Positions 26,656 to 35,391 of a stretch of 64,000 nucleotides of DNA are shown here, in pieces. This stretch comes from Pseudoalteromonas sp049257235. GTDB taxonomy: Bacteria > Pseudomonadota > Gammaproteobacteria > Enterobacterales > Alteromonadaceae. The stretch's first letter is position 1, and the number at the start of each line of letters is the position of its first letter. The position numbers and the translations under genes were made by a program. Where the stretch lies: assembly GCF_049257235.1 (NCBI RefSeq), contig NZ_JBMMUF010000002.1, positions 248,001 to 312,000 on the forward strand, in the 5' to 3' direction. The notes beneath the pieces were generated by a model. The model had not been told where the DNA came from and did not search any database. It saw only the letters and a list, made by a program, of their open reading frames with translations.

Positions 26656-27467
26656 AAGAGCACGTAATTGCACAGCAGCAAAAACTTCCGTTGGCTTTTA
26701 TCCGTGGCGAGGCTGTGGTCGAAAAGCCTGAAGATTTGTACATTCCACCCGATGCTCTTGAGGTCGTTTTAGAGACCTTTGAAGGGCCTTTGGACTTACT
26801 TTTATACCTCATTAAAAAGCACAAGCTTGATGTATTGGAACTGTCGATATTCAGTATCACGGAACAGTACATGAAATATGTAGAAATGATGCGCGAATTT
26901 CAATTGGAGTTAGCAGGCGAGTATTTGGTTATGGCTGCACTGCTGGCACAAATTAAATCACGCTTATTGCTTCCTGTTCATGAAGAGCTTGAAGAAGAGG
27001 AAGACCCCCGCGCTGAACTTATTCGACGCCTACAAGAGTATGAGCAATTCAAAAAAGCGGCAGAAAATCTTGATGAAATTCCGCGTATGGAGCGTGATAT
27101 CTTCAGTGCTCATGCACTCATAGAAGAAGAGGCATTGCCATCGCCTCTGTTTCCTGATGTATCTATGCAAGATTTGATGTTGGCTTTAAGTGATGTCATG
27201 GCCCGCGCAAAGAGTTTTGAGCACCATCACATAACACCTGAGCAGCTATCTACGCGAGCACGCATGAGTGATATTTTGAGTTATTTACAACAAGCTCAAG
27301 GCTACGTGGAATTTGCAGCGCTTTTTAGTGTGCAAGAAGGGCGCGCTGGAGTGGTTGTAACATTTATTGCTATTTTGGAGCTCACTAAAGAAGGGCTCAT
27401 TATGTGTCAGCAGGCAAACAGCGAGTCTATTATCCATGTGCGCCTAAAGGAGCATGCTCACGAATGA
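26652..27467 (+). CDS. scpA: Segregation and condensation protein A
   Basis: 271 residues, kleisin of the SMC-ScpAB complex. The N-terminal helix bundle (LETFEGPLDLLLYLIKKHKLD) binds the SMC neck; an acidic middle (EELEEEEDP) links to a winged-helix C-terminus. Overlap of four bases with yciO and scpB 56 bases on indicate one transcript. Gammaproteobacteria with MukBEF lack scpAB; having it here fits Alteromonadales. Confidence 0.93.
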   Translation: MKEHVIAQQQKLPLAFIRGEAVVEKPEDLYIPPDALEVVLETFEGPLDLLLYLIKKHKLDVLELSIFSITEQYMKYVEMMREFQLELAGEYLVMAALLAQIKSRLLLPVHEELEEEEDPRAELIRRLQEYEQFKKAAENLDEIPRMERDIFSAHALIEEEALPSPLFPDVSMQDLMLALSDVMARAKSFEHHHITPEQLSTRARMSDILSYLQQAQGYVEFAALFSVQEGRAGVVVTFIAILELTKEGLIMCQQANSESIIHVRLKEHAHE

Positions 27468-27523
27468 ATCGCTTTGCGATATCGCCGAGCTCTGACATAA
27501 TACACGCTTAATTTGAGGTCCCC

Positions 27524-28111
27524 ATGAGCAGCAGACGAATTAGTGATGAGCAACTAGTTGAGCTAATAGAAGCCGCTATCTTTGTCTCGCCAAAACCACT
27601 GACAAAAAAACAACTCAAAGAAACGGTACTCAGTGACATAAGTGTGACGCCAAAACGTGTCAATGAGGCACTTGATGCCATTGAAACGCACTACCAAACG
27701 CGCGGTATTCGTCTCGTACAGGTGGGCTCAGGTTATCGTTTTCAAGCGTGCAGCAGTTTAAGTCCATGGTTAAGTCAATTGTTCCAAGAACGAGCGCCAA
27801 AGTATTCCCGGGCGCTGCTTGAAACATTGTCTTTGATTGCCTACCGCCAGCCCATCACCCGAGGTGAGATTGAGCAAGTGCGTGGTGTGACCGTTGCAAG
27901 TAACATCATGAAAACGTTACAAGAACGTGGCTGGGTAAAGGTTGTGGGTCACAAAGAAGTGCCAGGTAGACCTGCACTCTATGCAACAACAAATGAATTT
28001 TTAGACTATTTTTCTTTATCTGGGTTGGAGCAATTGCCACCGTTGCCGCAGCAACAACATAGCCAGATAGACAAACTATTACATGATCCTTCTGTGAGAG
28101 AACCATCTTAA
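27524..28111 (+). CDS. scpB: Segregation and condensation protein B
   Basis: 195 residues with two winged helices; the diagnostic block is ETLSLIAYRQPITRGEIEQVRGV followed by GRPALYATT. It dimerises and binds ScpA in the condensin-like complex. GAGG lies upstream of the start. Its stop codon shares a base with the rluB start (TAATG). Confidence 0.94.
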   Translation: MSSRRISDEQLVELIEAAIFVSPKPLTKKQLKETVLSDISVTPKRVNEALDAIETHYQTRGIRLVQVGSGYRFQACSSLSPWLSQLFQERAPKYSRALLETLSLIAYRQPITRGEIEQVRGVTVASNIMKTLQERGWVKVVGHKEVPGRPALYATTNEFLDYFSLSGLEQLPPLPQQQHSQIDKLLHDPSVREPS

Positions 28112-28980
28112 TGAGTGAAAAGTTACAAAAAGTCCTAGCGCGAGCAGGTGTCGGCTCCCGTCGCGAAATGGAAAAATACATCGAATCTAATCGGGTGAGT
28201 GTCGATGGCAAGGTTGCGCGCTTGGGCGACCGTGTAGAGCCAACTCAAAAAATCCGTGTTGATGGCCACATTGTTAAAATAGAACAACCGCAAGAGCGTA
28301 TCTGTCGCGTGTTGATGTACCACAAGCCTGAAGGGGAGTTGTGTACACGTAAAGACCCAGAAGGTCGTCGTACTGTATTTGACCGACTACCGCGTATCGA
28401 TGGCGATCGTTGGATTGCCATTGGTCGTTTAGACATTAATACTTCAGGCTTGTTGTTATTTACTAATGACGGTGAGCTTGCGAACCGCTTAATGCATCCG
28501 AGTTACGAGATTGAGCGTGAATACTCGGTACGTGTGTTTGGTGATGTGACCAACGACACGTTGCGCACCCTAACAAACGGCGTGGAACTAGACGATGGCC
28601 CAGCCCGTTTTCATACTATTAAACCTATGGGCGGTGAGGGCATTAATAAATGGTTTAATGTGACCCTAAGTGAAGGCCGTAACCGTGAAGTACGACGCAT
28701 GTGGCAATCACAAGGCGTTGAAGTATCGCGACTCATTCGTGTGCGCTATGGTCAGTTGGACTTAAATAAACGATTACCACAAGGCGGTTGGGAAGAACTA
28801 GAGCTTGGTCGTGTTAACTATTTACGCAAGAGCGTGGGACTGCGAGCGGAAACACAAACCAAACTTACAGTTGAACAAATGCAGCCAAAACGCAAAGATA
28901 AGCGTGCTCAAGTGAATCGCATTCGCAAAGCGGTTAAAAAGCACAACCAACGTGTGCAGCAACACAAAAAGCGCCGATAA
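28111..28980 (+). CDS. rluB: 23S rRNA pseudouridine-2605 synthase
   Basis: 289 residues. N-terminal S4 RNA-binding domain (LQKVLARAGVGSRREMEKYI), catalytic Asp in GRLDINTSGLLL, and motif RNREVRRMW. A basic tail (KRKDKRAQVNRIRKAVKK...) follows as in RluB. It modifies U2605 of 23S rRNA in the peptidyltransferase region. Last gene of the rnm-yciO-scpAB-rluB run. Confidence 0.94.
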   Translation: MSEKLQKVLARAGVGSRREMEKYIESNRVSVDGKVARLGDRVEPTQKIRVDGHIVKIEQPQERICRVLMYHKPEGELCTRKDPEGRRTVFDRLPRIDGDRWIAIGRLDINTSGLLLFTNDGELANRLMHPSYEIEREYSVRVFGDVTNDTLRTLTNGVELDDGPARFHTIKPMGGEGINKWFNVTLSEGRNREVRRMWQSQGVEVSRLIRVRYGQLDLNKRLPQGGWEELELGRVNYLRKSVGLRAETQTKLTVEQMQPKRKDKRAQVNRIRKAVKKHNQRVQQHKKRR

Positions 28981-28997
28981 GGCGAGAACGAACAATA

Positions 28998-29026
28998 AAA
29001 AACGCCGTAATTCACGGCGTTTTTTA
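28998..29026. terminator. Bidirectional terminator between rluB and yciK
   Basis: AACGCCGT (29001-29008), loop AATTC, ACGGCGTT (29014-29021), with T tract on the plus side and A run on the other. Lies between convergent genes. Confidence 0.9.
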
Positions 29027-29042
29027 TTGGCATGTCCGACAC

Positions 29043-29798
29043 TTATTTTTTGCTTTGAGCGTCTAGTGATTGGCCGTTTGTGCCAATCGAGTCGTCGCTC
29101 ATAAGGTATAAGTAGGTGGGCATCAAATCTTCTGGTGTTGCTAACTTGTCACGATCTTCACCCGGGAATGCACTGGCACGCATGTTGGTGCGTGTGGCGC
29201 CTGGGTTAATACAGTTAATGCGGATGTTGGTCTTGGTTACCTCTTTAGACCATGTTTGCATCATTCCCTCAGTAGCGAACTTAGAGATGCTGTAAGCACC
29301 CCAAAACTCACGCCCCTCTCGGCCAACACCTGACGATGTAAATACAACAGATGCATGTGGTGCTTTGCGTAGCACTGGGAACATCGCTTTGGTCAACAAT
29401 GCTTGGGCCGTTACGTTTACTTTCATGATGCTCTCAAACGTAGAAGAGCAAAAATGCTCTAACGGGCCAAGTGAGCCAAGGATGCTGGCGTTATTTAGTA
29501 AGCCATCCAGCTTACCAAACTGCTGTTCAATAGTGGCTGCTAGGTCACGGTAGTTTTGCTTTGTCGCACCTTTTAAGTCCAGCGGTACAATAGCGGGTTG
29601 TGGGTAACCGGCGTTAACTATCTCGTCATACACACATTCAAGTTTTTGTGTTGTTTTACCAAGCAAAATCACTGTCGCACCGTGTTTTGCATAGGTTAGG
29701 GCCGCAACACGGCCAATGCCGTCGCCAGCCCCTGTCACAAGTATCACTTTGTCATTTAAAGCATTTAGACTTGCTTCATAATTTTGCATAATCTGCAC
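29043..29798 (-). CDS. yciK: Short-chain dehydrogenase YciK
   Basis: 251 residues. NAD(P) motif VTGAGDGIGRVA, NNASILG, catalytic Ser (FTSSGVG) and YSISK pair; PGATRTNMRASAFPGEDRDKLATP matches YciK closely. Oxidoreductase of unknown substrate. In E. coli it also neighbours sohB and topA. Confidence 0.9.
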   Translation of the reverse strand: MQIMQNYEASLNALNDKVILVTGAGDGIGRVAALTYAKHGATVILLGKTTQKLECVYDEIVNAGYPQPAIVPLDLKGATKQNYRDLAATIEQQFGKLDGLLNNASILGSLGPLEHFCSSTFESIMKVNVTAQALLTKAMFPVLRKAPHASVVFTSSGVGREGREFWGAYSISKFATEGMMQTWSKEVTKTNIRINCINPGATRTNMRASAFPGEDRDKLATPEDLMPTYLYLMSDDSIGTNGQSLDAQSKK

Positions 29799-29878
29799 CT
29801 AGCGCTAAATTTTTGCCGAATTTTATCATAATCATTTTGCAAGTAATCGATTTATTACAAAATTAAGTGGCGAAAGGT

Positions 29879-29904
29879 ACCAGTTTACGATAAGTTAAAC
29901 TGGT
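29879..29904. promoter_or_regulatory. Inverted repeat upstream of the lipase gene
   Basis: ACCAGTTTA (29879-29887) and TAAACTGGT (29896-29904) form a 9-base inverted repeat with an 8-base spacer. The right arm continues as AACTGGTC, identical to a FadR half-site. It lies about 85 bases before the lipase ATG and could be an operator; the factor is a guess. Confidence 0.35.
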
Positions 29905-29987
29905 CTAATGTCTCATTAACGATATGCTATCCTTTTGATTAACATTAATTAGCGCAGAACAATAAAAAAAGGTTTGGAGCCAACAAA

Positions 29988-32393
29988 ATGAAAAAAATGC
30001 TACTTTCTCTCGCTGTAGCATCTGCAATTGCAGGCTGTGGCAGCGAAAAGACGCTAGAAGAAATTAAACAAGATACCCCAGCGGTAAAACCACTATCTAC
30101 TGTGGTATTTGACCCAGCTGCCGGTGAAATTTCTGTTCCTAATGACTTATTATTCAGTGGTACAACTGATGGCACCTTGAATATCCCAGGCGAAGGCACT
30201 GATTACAGTAGCCCAGAGTTGGCTCTTGGCGCTTTAGATGGCTGGTCAACCCAGACTCCGTTTAAAATCGATTTAGAGTTTGCGCCGGGCGTAAGCCTTG
30301 ATGCGACTTCTGCAGCTACTCCTGGCAGCGTGCGTATCTTCGAAGTGGTAATGGGTGCGGATCAAAGCTCTCAAACCTGTGCAACTGTGCCTGCAGGTAT
30401 CGCGTGTGAATACGTCGCTGAGTTAGCGTTCGGAGTCGACTTCGTTACTCAAGCAAGCGGCAACAGTGTTGCTGTAGTGCCGCTAAAACCTTTTAAAGCG
30501 GGTCGTTCTTACATAACAGCATTAACAACGAGTTTAATGGACAGCGAAGGCCGTTCAATTACTCCATCTTCAACCTATGCGCTGGTTAGCGAAGAAACAC
30601 CACTTATCACTGATTCACAAAAATCACTCCAAGCGGTGGTCAATAGCTACGAAAACGTTCTTGTTGGCAATACAGATTTAAACAAAGACGACATCATCTA
30701 CACAGCGGCAATGACTATGCAGTCAGCAGGTGAAGTGCTTAACACCATTAAGAGCCTGCTTGCGGCGTCTTTACAACAAGAAAGCTTACCAACACCTGCA
30801 GTCACTATCCCAGATCAACCATTGGTGACCGTGGGGCAGGTATTTATGTCGCAAGGGATGCAAGACGTACCTGCGGTATTTAATGCGATCAGTTACGAAA
30901 AAGGCAGCGTGATTCTTCCTAATTATCTAAAAACTCCGCAAGGGAAAGAGCTAAGCGATCTAAATGATATTTATTGGGAAGCAAACTGTGATAGCGCTGT
31001 GACGGTATTGGGCTACAAAGCACAAGTCGGTGATGCCTTCCCAGAGCAACCGCAAAGCGCGAACGACGGTTTATGCGCAGCGTTAAGTGGTGGCTTATTA
31101 CGTGACTTGGGTCTTGATGACAAACGTCACCTCACTAAGTACAACAAGATCCCTAAGGTACAAAGCTATGCCAATGTGCCGGTGCAAATTACCAAACCAT
31201 CGGATTTAAATACGCTTAACTTCATTCGCGGACAACTTGGTCTAGATCCGATGGCCATGCCTGAAGGTGGTTGGCCTGTGGTTATCCTGCAACACGGTAT
31301 TACGCGTCAAAAAGAAGACATGTTGGCATTGTCAGCTGCGCTGAGCTTACAGGGCTTGGCAACAGTTGCTATCGATTTACCTGCTCATGGTGAGCGTGGT
31401 ATCGACGTAGATAACGATGGTAATGATGATTTCAGCGCAACGACAAAATCGATTTTAGCGTACATGAACCTGCAGTCATTACTCGTAGGTCGAGACAATG
31501 TTCGCCAATCAAGTGCTGACCTGTTAGGTCTTCGTCTTGGCCTAAACTTCAGTGGTGACCCAGAACTTAACTCGCTAGATGTGAGTATCGGTGCGATTTC
31601 TATGGGTTCGATTGTGACACCAGCTTTCTTGGCAACGACAAACACGCCTTTATCTGCACAAGTAGATCCACTGTTTAAAGTGCACACTGCTGCGCTAAGT
31701 AGTGGTGGCGGTGGTGCAGTAAGCATCTTACTTGACTCAGATACATTTGGTTCGTTTATTCAGGGCTCAGTGTTACTTGGCGCCGGTCTGGATGAATCAG
31801 CGGAGTTTGGCGCGTTCTTGCAAGGAGATGCTGTAGCAACTTGTGCGCAGTTCATTGAAGATCAAGAAGCCTACTTAAGCTGTGGTTTCCAAGCGTTCAT
31901 GGCATCGCTACAAGCTGCGGGCGACAGTGCAAGCTTGACGAATATCCAAAGCACAGTAGGTCAATTCTCATTTGCTGCGCAAACAATTATCGATGCCGGC
32001 GACCCAACTAATTACGCTATGCGTGTGAACGAGCAAGGCACACCTGTGTTAACTACTGCAGTAGTGGGTGATGGCGCAGCGAACAAACCAGATACGGTCG
32101 TTCCTGTAAGTGTTGCGACTAACCCAATTGCAGGCACAATTCCACTTGCGAAATTGATGGGTGCAACTGTTGCAACGTCTACTAAACAGGGCACCGAACC
32201 TGCAAGCTACCTTGTGCAGTATGCTAAAGGGCACCATGGTTCACTACTAACGCCTGCTGCAGACCAAAGCGCGGGTGCAGATGCGGCCGGAAGTGCAGCA
32301 GCTAATGCTGAAATGCAGCGCCAATTCGCAACGTACCTAGCGACTAAAGGCACAGTTCTACCCATTGTAGACACGTCTGTAATCGCTCAATAA
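29988..32393 (+). CDS. Pla-1/VolA-type extracellular lipase lipoprotein
   Basis: 801 residues. Lipobox IAGC at about residue 17 (Cys followed by Gly, favouring the outer membrane). An N-terminal Ig-like region leads to an alpha/beta hydrolase: WPVVILQHGITRQKEDM holds the oxyanion HG, the nucleophile is probably Ser in AISMGS (about residue 529), and the His is likely in KGHHGSLL near 745. VolA of Vibrio is a surface lysophospholipase that releases fatty acids for FadL uptake. No fadL is adjacent here. Monocistronic, with its own terminator. Confidence 0.85.
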   Translation: MKKMLLSLAVASAIAGCGSEKTLEEIKQDTPAVKPLSTVVFDPAAGEISVPNDLLFSGTTDGTLNIPGEGTDYSSPELALGALDGWSTQTPFKIDLEFAPGVSLDATSAATPGSVRIFEVVMGADQSSQTCATVPAGIACEYVAELAFGVDFVTQASGNSVAVVPLKPFKAGRSYITALTTSLMDSEGRSITPSSTYALVSEETPLITDSQKSLQAVVNSYENVLVGNTDLNKDDIIYTAAMTMQSAGEVLNTIKSLLAASLQQESLPTPAVTIPDQPLVTVGQVFMSQGMQDVPAVFNAISYEKGSVILPNYLKTPQGKELSDLNDIYWEANCDSAVTVLGYKAQVGDAFPEQPQSANDGLCAALSGGLLRDLGLDDKRHLTKYNKIPKVQSYANVPVQITKPSDLNTLNFIRGQLGLDPMAMPEGGWPVVILQHGITRQKEDMLALSAALSLQGLATVAIDLPAHGERGIDVDNDGNDDFSATTKSILAYMNLQSLLVGRDNVRQSSADLLGLRLGLNFSGDPELNSLDVSIGAISMGSIVTPAFLATTNTPLSAQVDPLFKVHTAALSSGGGGAVSILLDSDTFGSFIQGSVLLGAGLDESAEFGAFLQGDAVATCAQFIEDQEAYLSCGFQAFMASLQAAGDSASLTNIQSTVGQFSFAAQTIIDAGDPTNYAMRVNEQGTPVLTTAVVGDGAANKPDTVVPVSVATNPIAGTIPLAKLMGATVATSTKQGTEPASYLVQYAKGHHGSLLTPAADQSAGADAAGSAAANAEMQRQFATYLATKGTVLPIVDTSVIAQ

Positions 32394-32414
32394 GCGTTAA
32401 AAAGAGTAAACAAG

Positions 32415-32440
32415 GCCGCACCATAGAGTGCGGCTTTTTT
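32415..32440 (+). terminator. Terminator after the lipase gene
   Basis: GCCGCAC (32415-32421) pairs with GTGCGGC (32428-32434), followed by six T residues. It lies just upstream of the sohB ribosome-binding site. Confidence 0.9.
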
Positions 32441-32493
32441 GTGTCTGTAGGCTGTGTTACATTGCCGCCAGCGAAAAACAAAGAGGACATACC

Positions 32494-33516
32494 GTGGAAT
32501 ATCTTTTTGAATACGGGTTATTTTTAGCTAAAGCATTAACTATTGTGATTGCCATTGGTGCAATCGTTGCGCTAGTTGTTGGTGCTAGCACCAAACCCAA
32601 AGGTCAAAGTGGCTCATTAGAGGTCACTGATTTATCTGAGCAAATGCAGCAAACCAAAGACGACTTTTTAGAAAGTACGCTCGACAAAAAAGCGCTCAAA
32701 GCATTACGCAAAGAACAAAAGGCGAAAAATAAAAGCGATGATAAAGTCGATACTGACTCGCAAGGGAAAGTCTATGTGATTGACTTTAAAGGCTCTATGG
32801 ACGCTCACGAGGTTGAGAGCCTGCGCGAAGAAGTGAGCGCGATTTTGATGTTTGCAGATAAAGAAAAAGACCGTGTTTTAGTACGTCTAGAAAGCGGCGG
32901 TGGTGTTGTTCATGGCTATGGCCTAGCATCATCGCAGTTGCAGCGCATTACATCATCGGGTATCAAACTGACCGTTGCTATTGATAAAGTCGCAGCCAGC
33001 GGCGGCTATATGATGGCCTGTGTAGCAGATGAAATTATTGCTGCACCGTTTGCTATTGTTGGTTCCATTGGCGTTATCGCGCAAATCCCTAACTTCAACA
33101 AGGTATTGAAGAAGCACGATATTGATTACGAACAAATTACTGCGGGACAATATAAGCGCACGCTTACCTTATTTGGTGAAAACACCGATGACGGTCGCCA
33201 AAAGTTTCGTGAAGAAGTTGAGCAGACCCACGAGTTATTCAAACAGTTTGTTTCGCAACACCGTCCAGATATGGACTTAGAGCAAGTGGCAACCGGTGAG
33301 CATTGGTTCGCTCTTGATGCTAAAGACAAAGGCTTGGTGGATAGGATCAGCACCAGTGATGATGAACTCATTACACTTGCGCAAAATCACCATGCATACA
33401 AAGTTCAGTACAAGCAAAAACAGGGGCTGGCTGATAAGTTTGCTAAGAATTTAGCGATAACGATAGAGTCGGTCGGTATGCGTTTGTGGAGTCAAGGTAA
33501 GCGTCTTATCCCGTAA
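32494..33516 (+). CDS. sohB: Inner-membrane peptidase SohB (S49)
   Basis: 340 residues from a GTG at 32494, chosen because GAGG lies seven bases upstream and the protein then starts VEYLFEYGLFLAKALT like E. coli SohB; a frame start at 32428 would lie in the terminator. One N-terminal membrane helix, a charged linker, then the S49 domain: nucleophile Ser in KVAASGGYMMAC and catalytic Lys in GQYKRTLTLFGE. A ClpP-fold membrane protease related to SppA. Confidence 0.9.
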   Translation: MEYLFEYGLFLAKALTIVIAIGAIVALVVGASTKPKGQSGSLEVTDLSEQMQQTKDDFLESTLDKKALKALRKEQKAKNKSDDKVDTDSQGKVYVIDFKGSMDAHEVESLREEVSAILMFADKEKDRVLVRLESGGGVVHGYGLASSQLQRITSSGIKLTVAIDKVAASGGYMMACVADEIIAAPFAIVGSIGVIAQIPNFNKVLKKHDIDYEQITAGQYKRTLTLFGENTDDGRQKFREEVEQTHELFKQFVSQHRPDMDLEQVATGEHWFALDAKDKGLVDRISTSDDELITLAQNHHAYKVQYKQKQGLADKFAKNLAITIESVGMRLWSQGKRLIP

Positions 33517-33524
33517 TGGACATT

Positions 33525-33551
33525 AAAAAGGCCTCAATAAGAGGCCTTTTT
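33525..33551. terminator. Bidirectional terminator between sohB and the symporter gene
   Basis: AAAAAGGCCTC (33525-33535), loop AATAA, GAGGCCTTTTT (33541-33551); symmetrical A/T tracts let it act on both convergent genes. Confidence 0.92.
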
Positions 33552-33567
33552 ATTAGCTTATACGTTG

Positions 33568-34902
33568 TTAGCTTTTAGTCGGAGGATTGTATTCTTCGAG
33601 CTCTTTAGCAGACTCTAAGTCATTAAATACCGCTTCATCTAATTGCCCTTCAGACTTCGCCACTACACAGGTCACCATACAGTCGCCTGTTACGTTTACT
33701 GCCGTACGGGTCATATCAAGTAATCTGTCTACGCCGATAATAATCGCGATACCTTCAACTGGCAGGCCTACTTGGTTGAGTACCATGGCTAACATGATCA
33801 AGCCCACTCCAGGAACACCTGCCGTACCCACAGAGGCAAGGGTGGCAGTCAGAATAACCATTAGGTAATCAGAGATAGTCAAATCTACACCGAACACTTG
33901 GGCAATGAATACCGTCGCACAGCCTTGCATAATAGCGGTACCGTCCATGTTGATGGTGGCACCAAGAGGCACGGTGAATGAGGCAACAGAGTTACTAGCA
34001 CCAAGCTTTTTGGTTGCTGTTTCAAGTGTTACTGGCATCGTGGCGCTGGAGCTTGATGTGCTAAAAGCAAACAAGCAGGTGTCTTTCATTTGCGCTAAGA
34101 ACCTAAGTGGGTTTAAACCCGTGAACAACTTGAAAATAATCGTGTAGTTCACGAGGGCGTGGAAAAATAACGCGAAAATAACGACGAAGAAATACTTGGC
34201 CAAGCTCACAATTAAGTCTAATTCGATGGTAGTAAATAATTTCGCCATAAGACAGAACACACCATAAGGGGCAATGTTCATCAGTAAGGTAACGAGTTTT
34301 AAGATAACGTTATTTAAATCTTCAAATACACTAGCAAGGCGCTTGCCCGCTTCACCACTAAGCGCCATGGCAATGCCAAATAGTAGTGCAAATACAATCA
34401 CTTGAAGCATATTGCTATCAGCCATCGCGCCAATAGGATTGGTCGGGAACATGCCGATAATAACTTCAGGAAGAGTAGGCGCTACTTTTGCGTCGTAAGT
34501 GGCATCACTCGGGATAGTAATACCGTCACCTGGATTTGCGATAAGTGCGAAGGTGATAGCTACCGTGATAGCAATGGCTGTCGTTGCTAAATAGAGTAAG
34601 ACCGACTTACCTCCCAAACGACCCAATGTTTTAGGATCGCTCAAACTACAGGTACCACAAACGAGTGATACAAACACCAAAGGCACGACTAGCATCTTTA
34701 AACTAGCGATGAAAATTTGCCCACCAATGTGGAACAAACCATCAACGAAGAAGCCTTTTATTGAGAGTGAAAACAGCCCTAAATTGATTAAAAAATCTTG
34801 CTCTTCACCGAGCATTAACTGCAATAAGCCGCCAACGGCGATCCCTAAAACCATGCCCAGCATGATACGGGTAGTGAGGCTAAATGAACCTTTTGAAGAC
34901 AT
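33568..34902 (-). CDS. Dicarboxylate/amino acid:cation symporter (DAACS)
   Basis: About 444 residues, eight membrane helices and two re-entrant loops. The serine-rich hairpin is AFSTSSSSATMPVT; the substrate/Na+ sites NMDGTAIMQG and GTAGVPGVG are intact, along with DRLLDMTRTAVNVTGD near the C-terminus. It imports glutamate, aspartate or C4-dicarboxylates with Na+ or H+. Start taken at 34902 (MSSKGS); 34911 is also possible. An ARG-box-like palindrome lies 213 bases upstream. Confidence 0.9.
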   Translation of the reverse strand: MSSKGSFSLTTRIMLGMVLGIAVGGLLQLMLGEEQDFLINLGLFSLSIKGFFVDGLFHIGGQIFIASLKMLVVPLVFVSLVCGTCSLSDPKTLGRLGGKSVLLYLATTAIAITVAITFALIANPGDGITIPSDATYDAKVAPTLPEVIIGMFPTNPIGAMADSNMLQVIVFALLFGIAMALSGEAGKRLASVFEDLNNVILKLVTLLMNIAPYGVFCLMAKLFTTIELDLIVSLAKYFFVVIFALFFHALVNYTIIFKLFTGLNPLRFLAQMKDTCLFAFSTSSSSATMPVTLETATKKLGASNSVASFTVPLGATINMDGTAIMQGCATVFIAQVFGVDLTISDYLMVILTATLASVGTAGVPGVGLIMLAMVLNQVGLPVEGIAIIIGVDRLLDMTRTAVNVTGDCMVTCVVAKSEGQLDEAVFNDLESAKELEEYNPPTKS

Positions 34903-34911
34903 AAGCAACAT

Positions 34912-35391
34912 TCAACTTGGTTATAATAATTTGCTATAGCCTATCAGCGAACTCTTTTTAATGCAGCGAAAAAAGACAAGTTTTTGCCTGTGAGCCCAAC
35001 TCCAGCATCATGCTCAAGAGGAAATGGGTAAATAGTGACCGCGATAGAAGAAGGTTTTTTGCATAATATAGCGTCAGCAAGTTGTATAAATTACCCGCTG
35101 AACTGCATTGAATTTGCATAAAAATGCAACGAAATTGGTAATATACAAGCACTTGGTTGGCAATTTCATATTTATTGCTATATATTTGCCCCGCATTTGG
35201 CCAGCCTGTTACATTTTTATACATACGACTCGGTTATTATCACGAGGTGAGGCTGGTTAAAAATTCACATATTGAATAAAAGTTTGGCGTTAAAGCTTGT
35301 AACAATAAGTGAATGTAGATATACCTATATTTAATCGTGCCCAGGACAAGGGCAGTCATTATATCAAAGAGATGGGTCAACTTAGACTATT
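34912..35391. other. Intergenic region between the symporter and topA
   Basis: 480 bases without a convincing gene. It should hold the divergent promoters. Visible items are the ARG-box-like palindrome at 35115-35128 and a TGCCC/GGGCA hairpin at 35338-35354, about 40 bases before topA. An open frame on the minus strand (34958-35224) has no conserved features and no ribosome-binding site. Confidence 0.5.
35115..35128. promoter_or_regulatory. ARG-box-like palindrome
   Basis: TGCATAAAAATGCA matches the ArgR half-site consensus TGAATAAAAATTCA at 12 of 14 positions. A second overlapping TGCA...TGCA stands at 35104-35118. ArgR control of an amino-acid symporter would make sense, but the box lies far from the start codon. 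Confidence 0.3.

Noticed and set aside
34958..35224. 88-residue minus-strand open frame upstream of topA
   Set aside because: Composition is unlike a protein of this genome, no ribosome-binding site, and it would block the promoter region of two genes.
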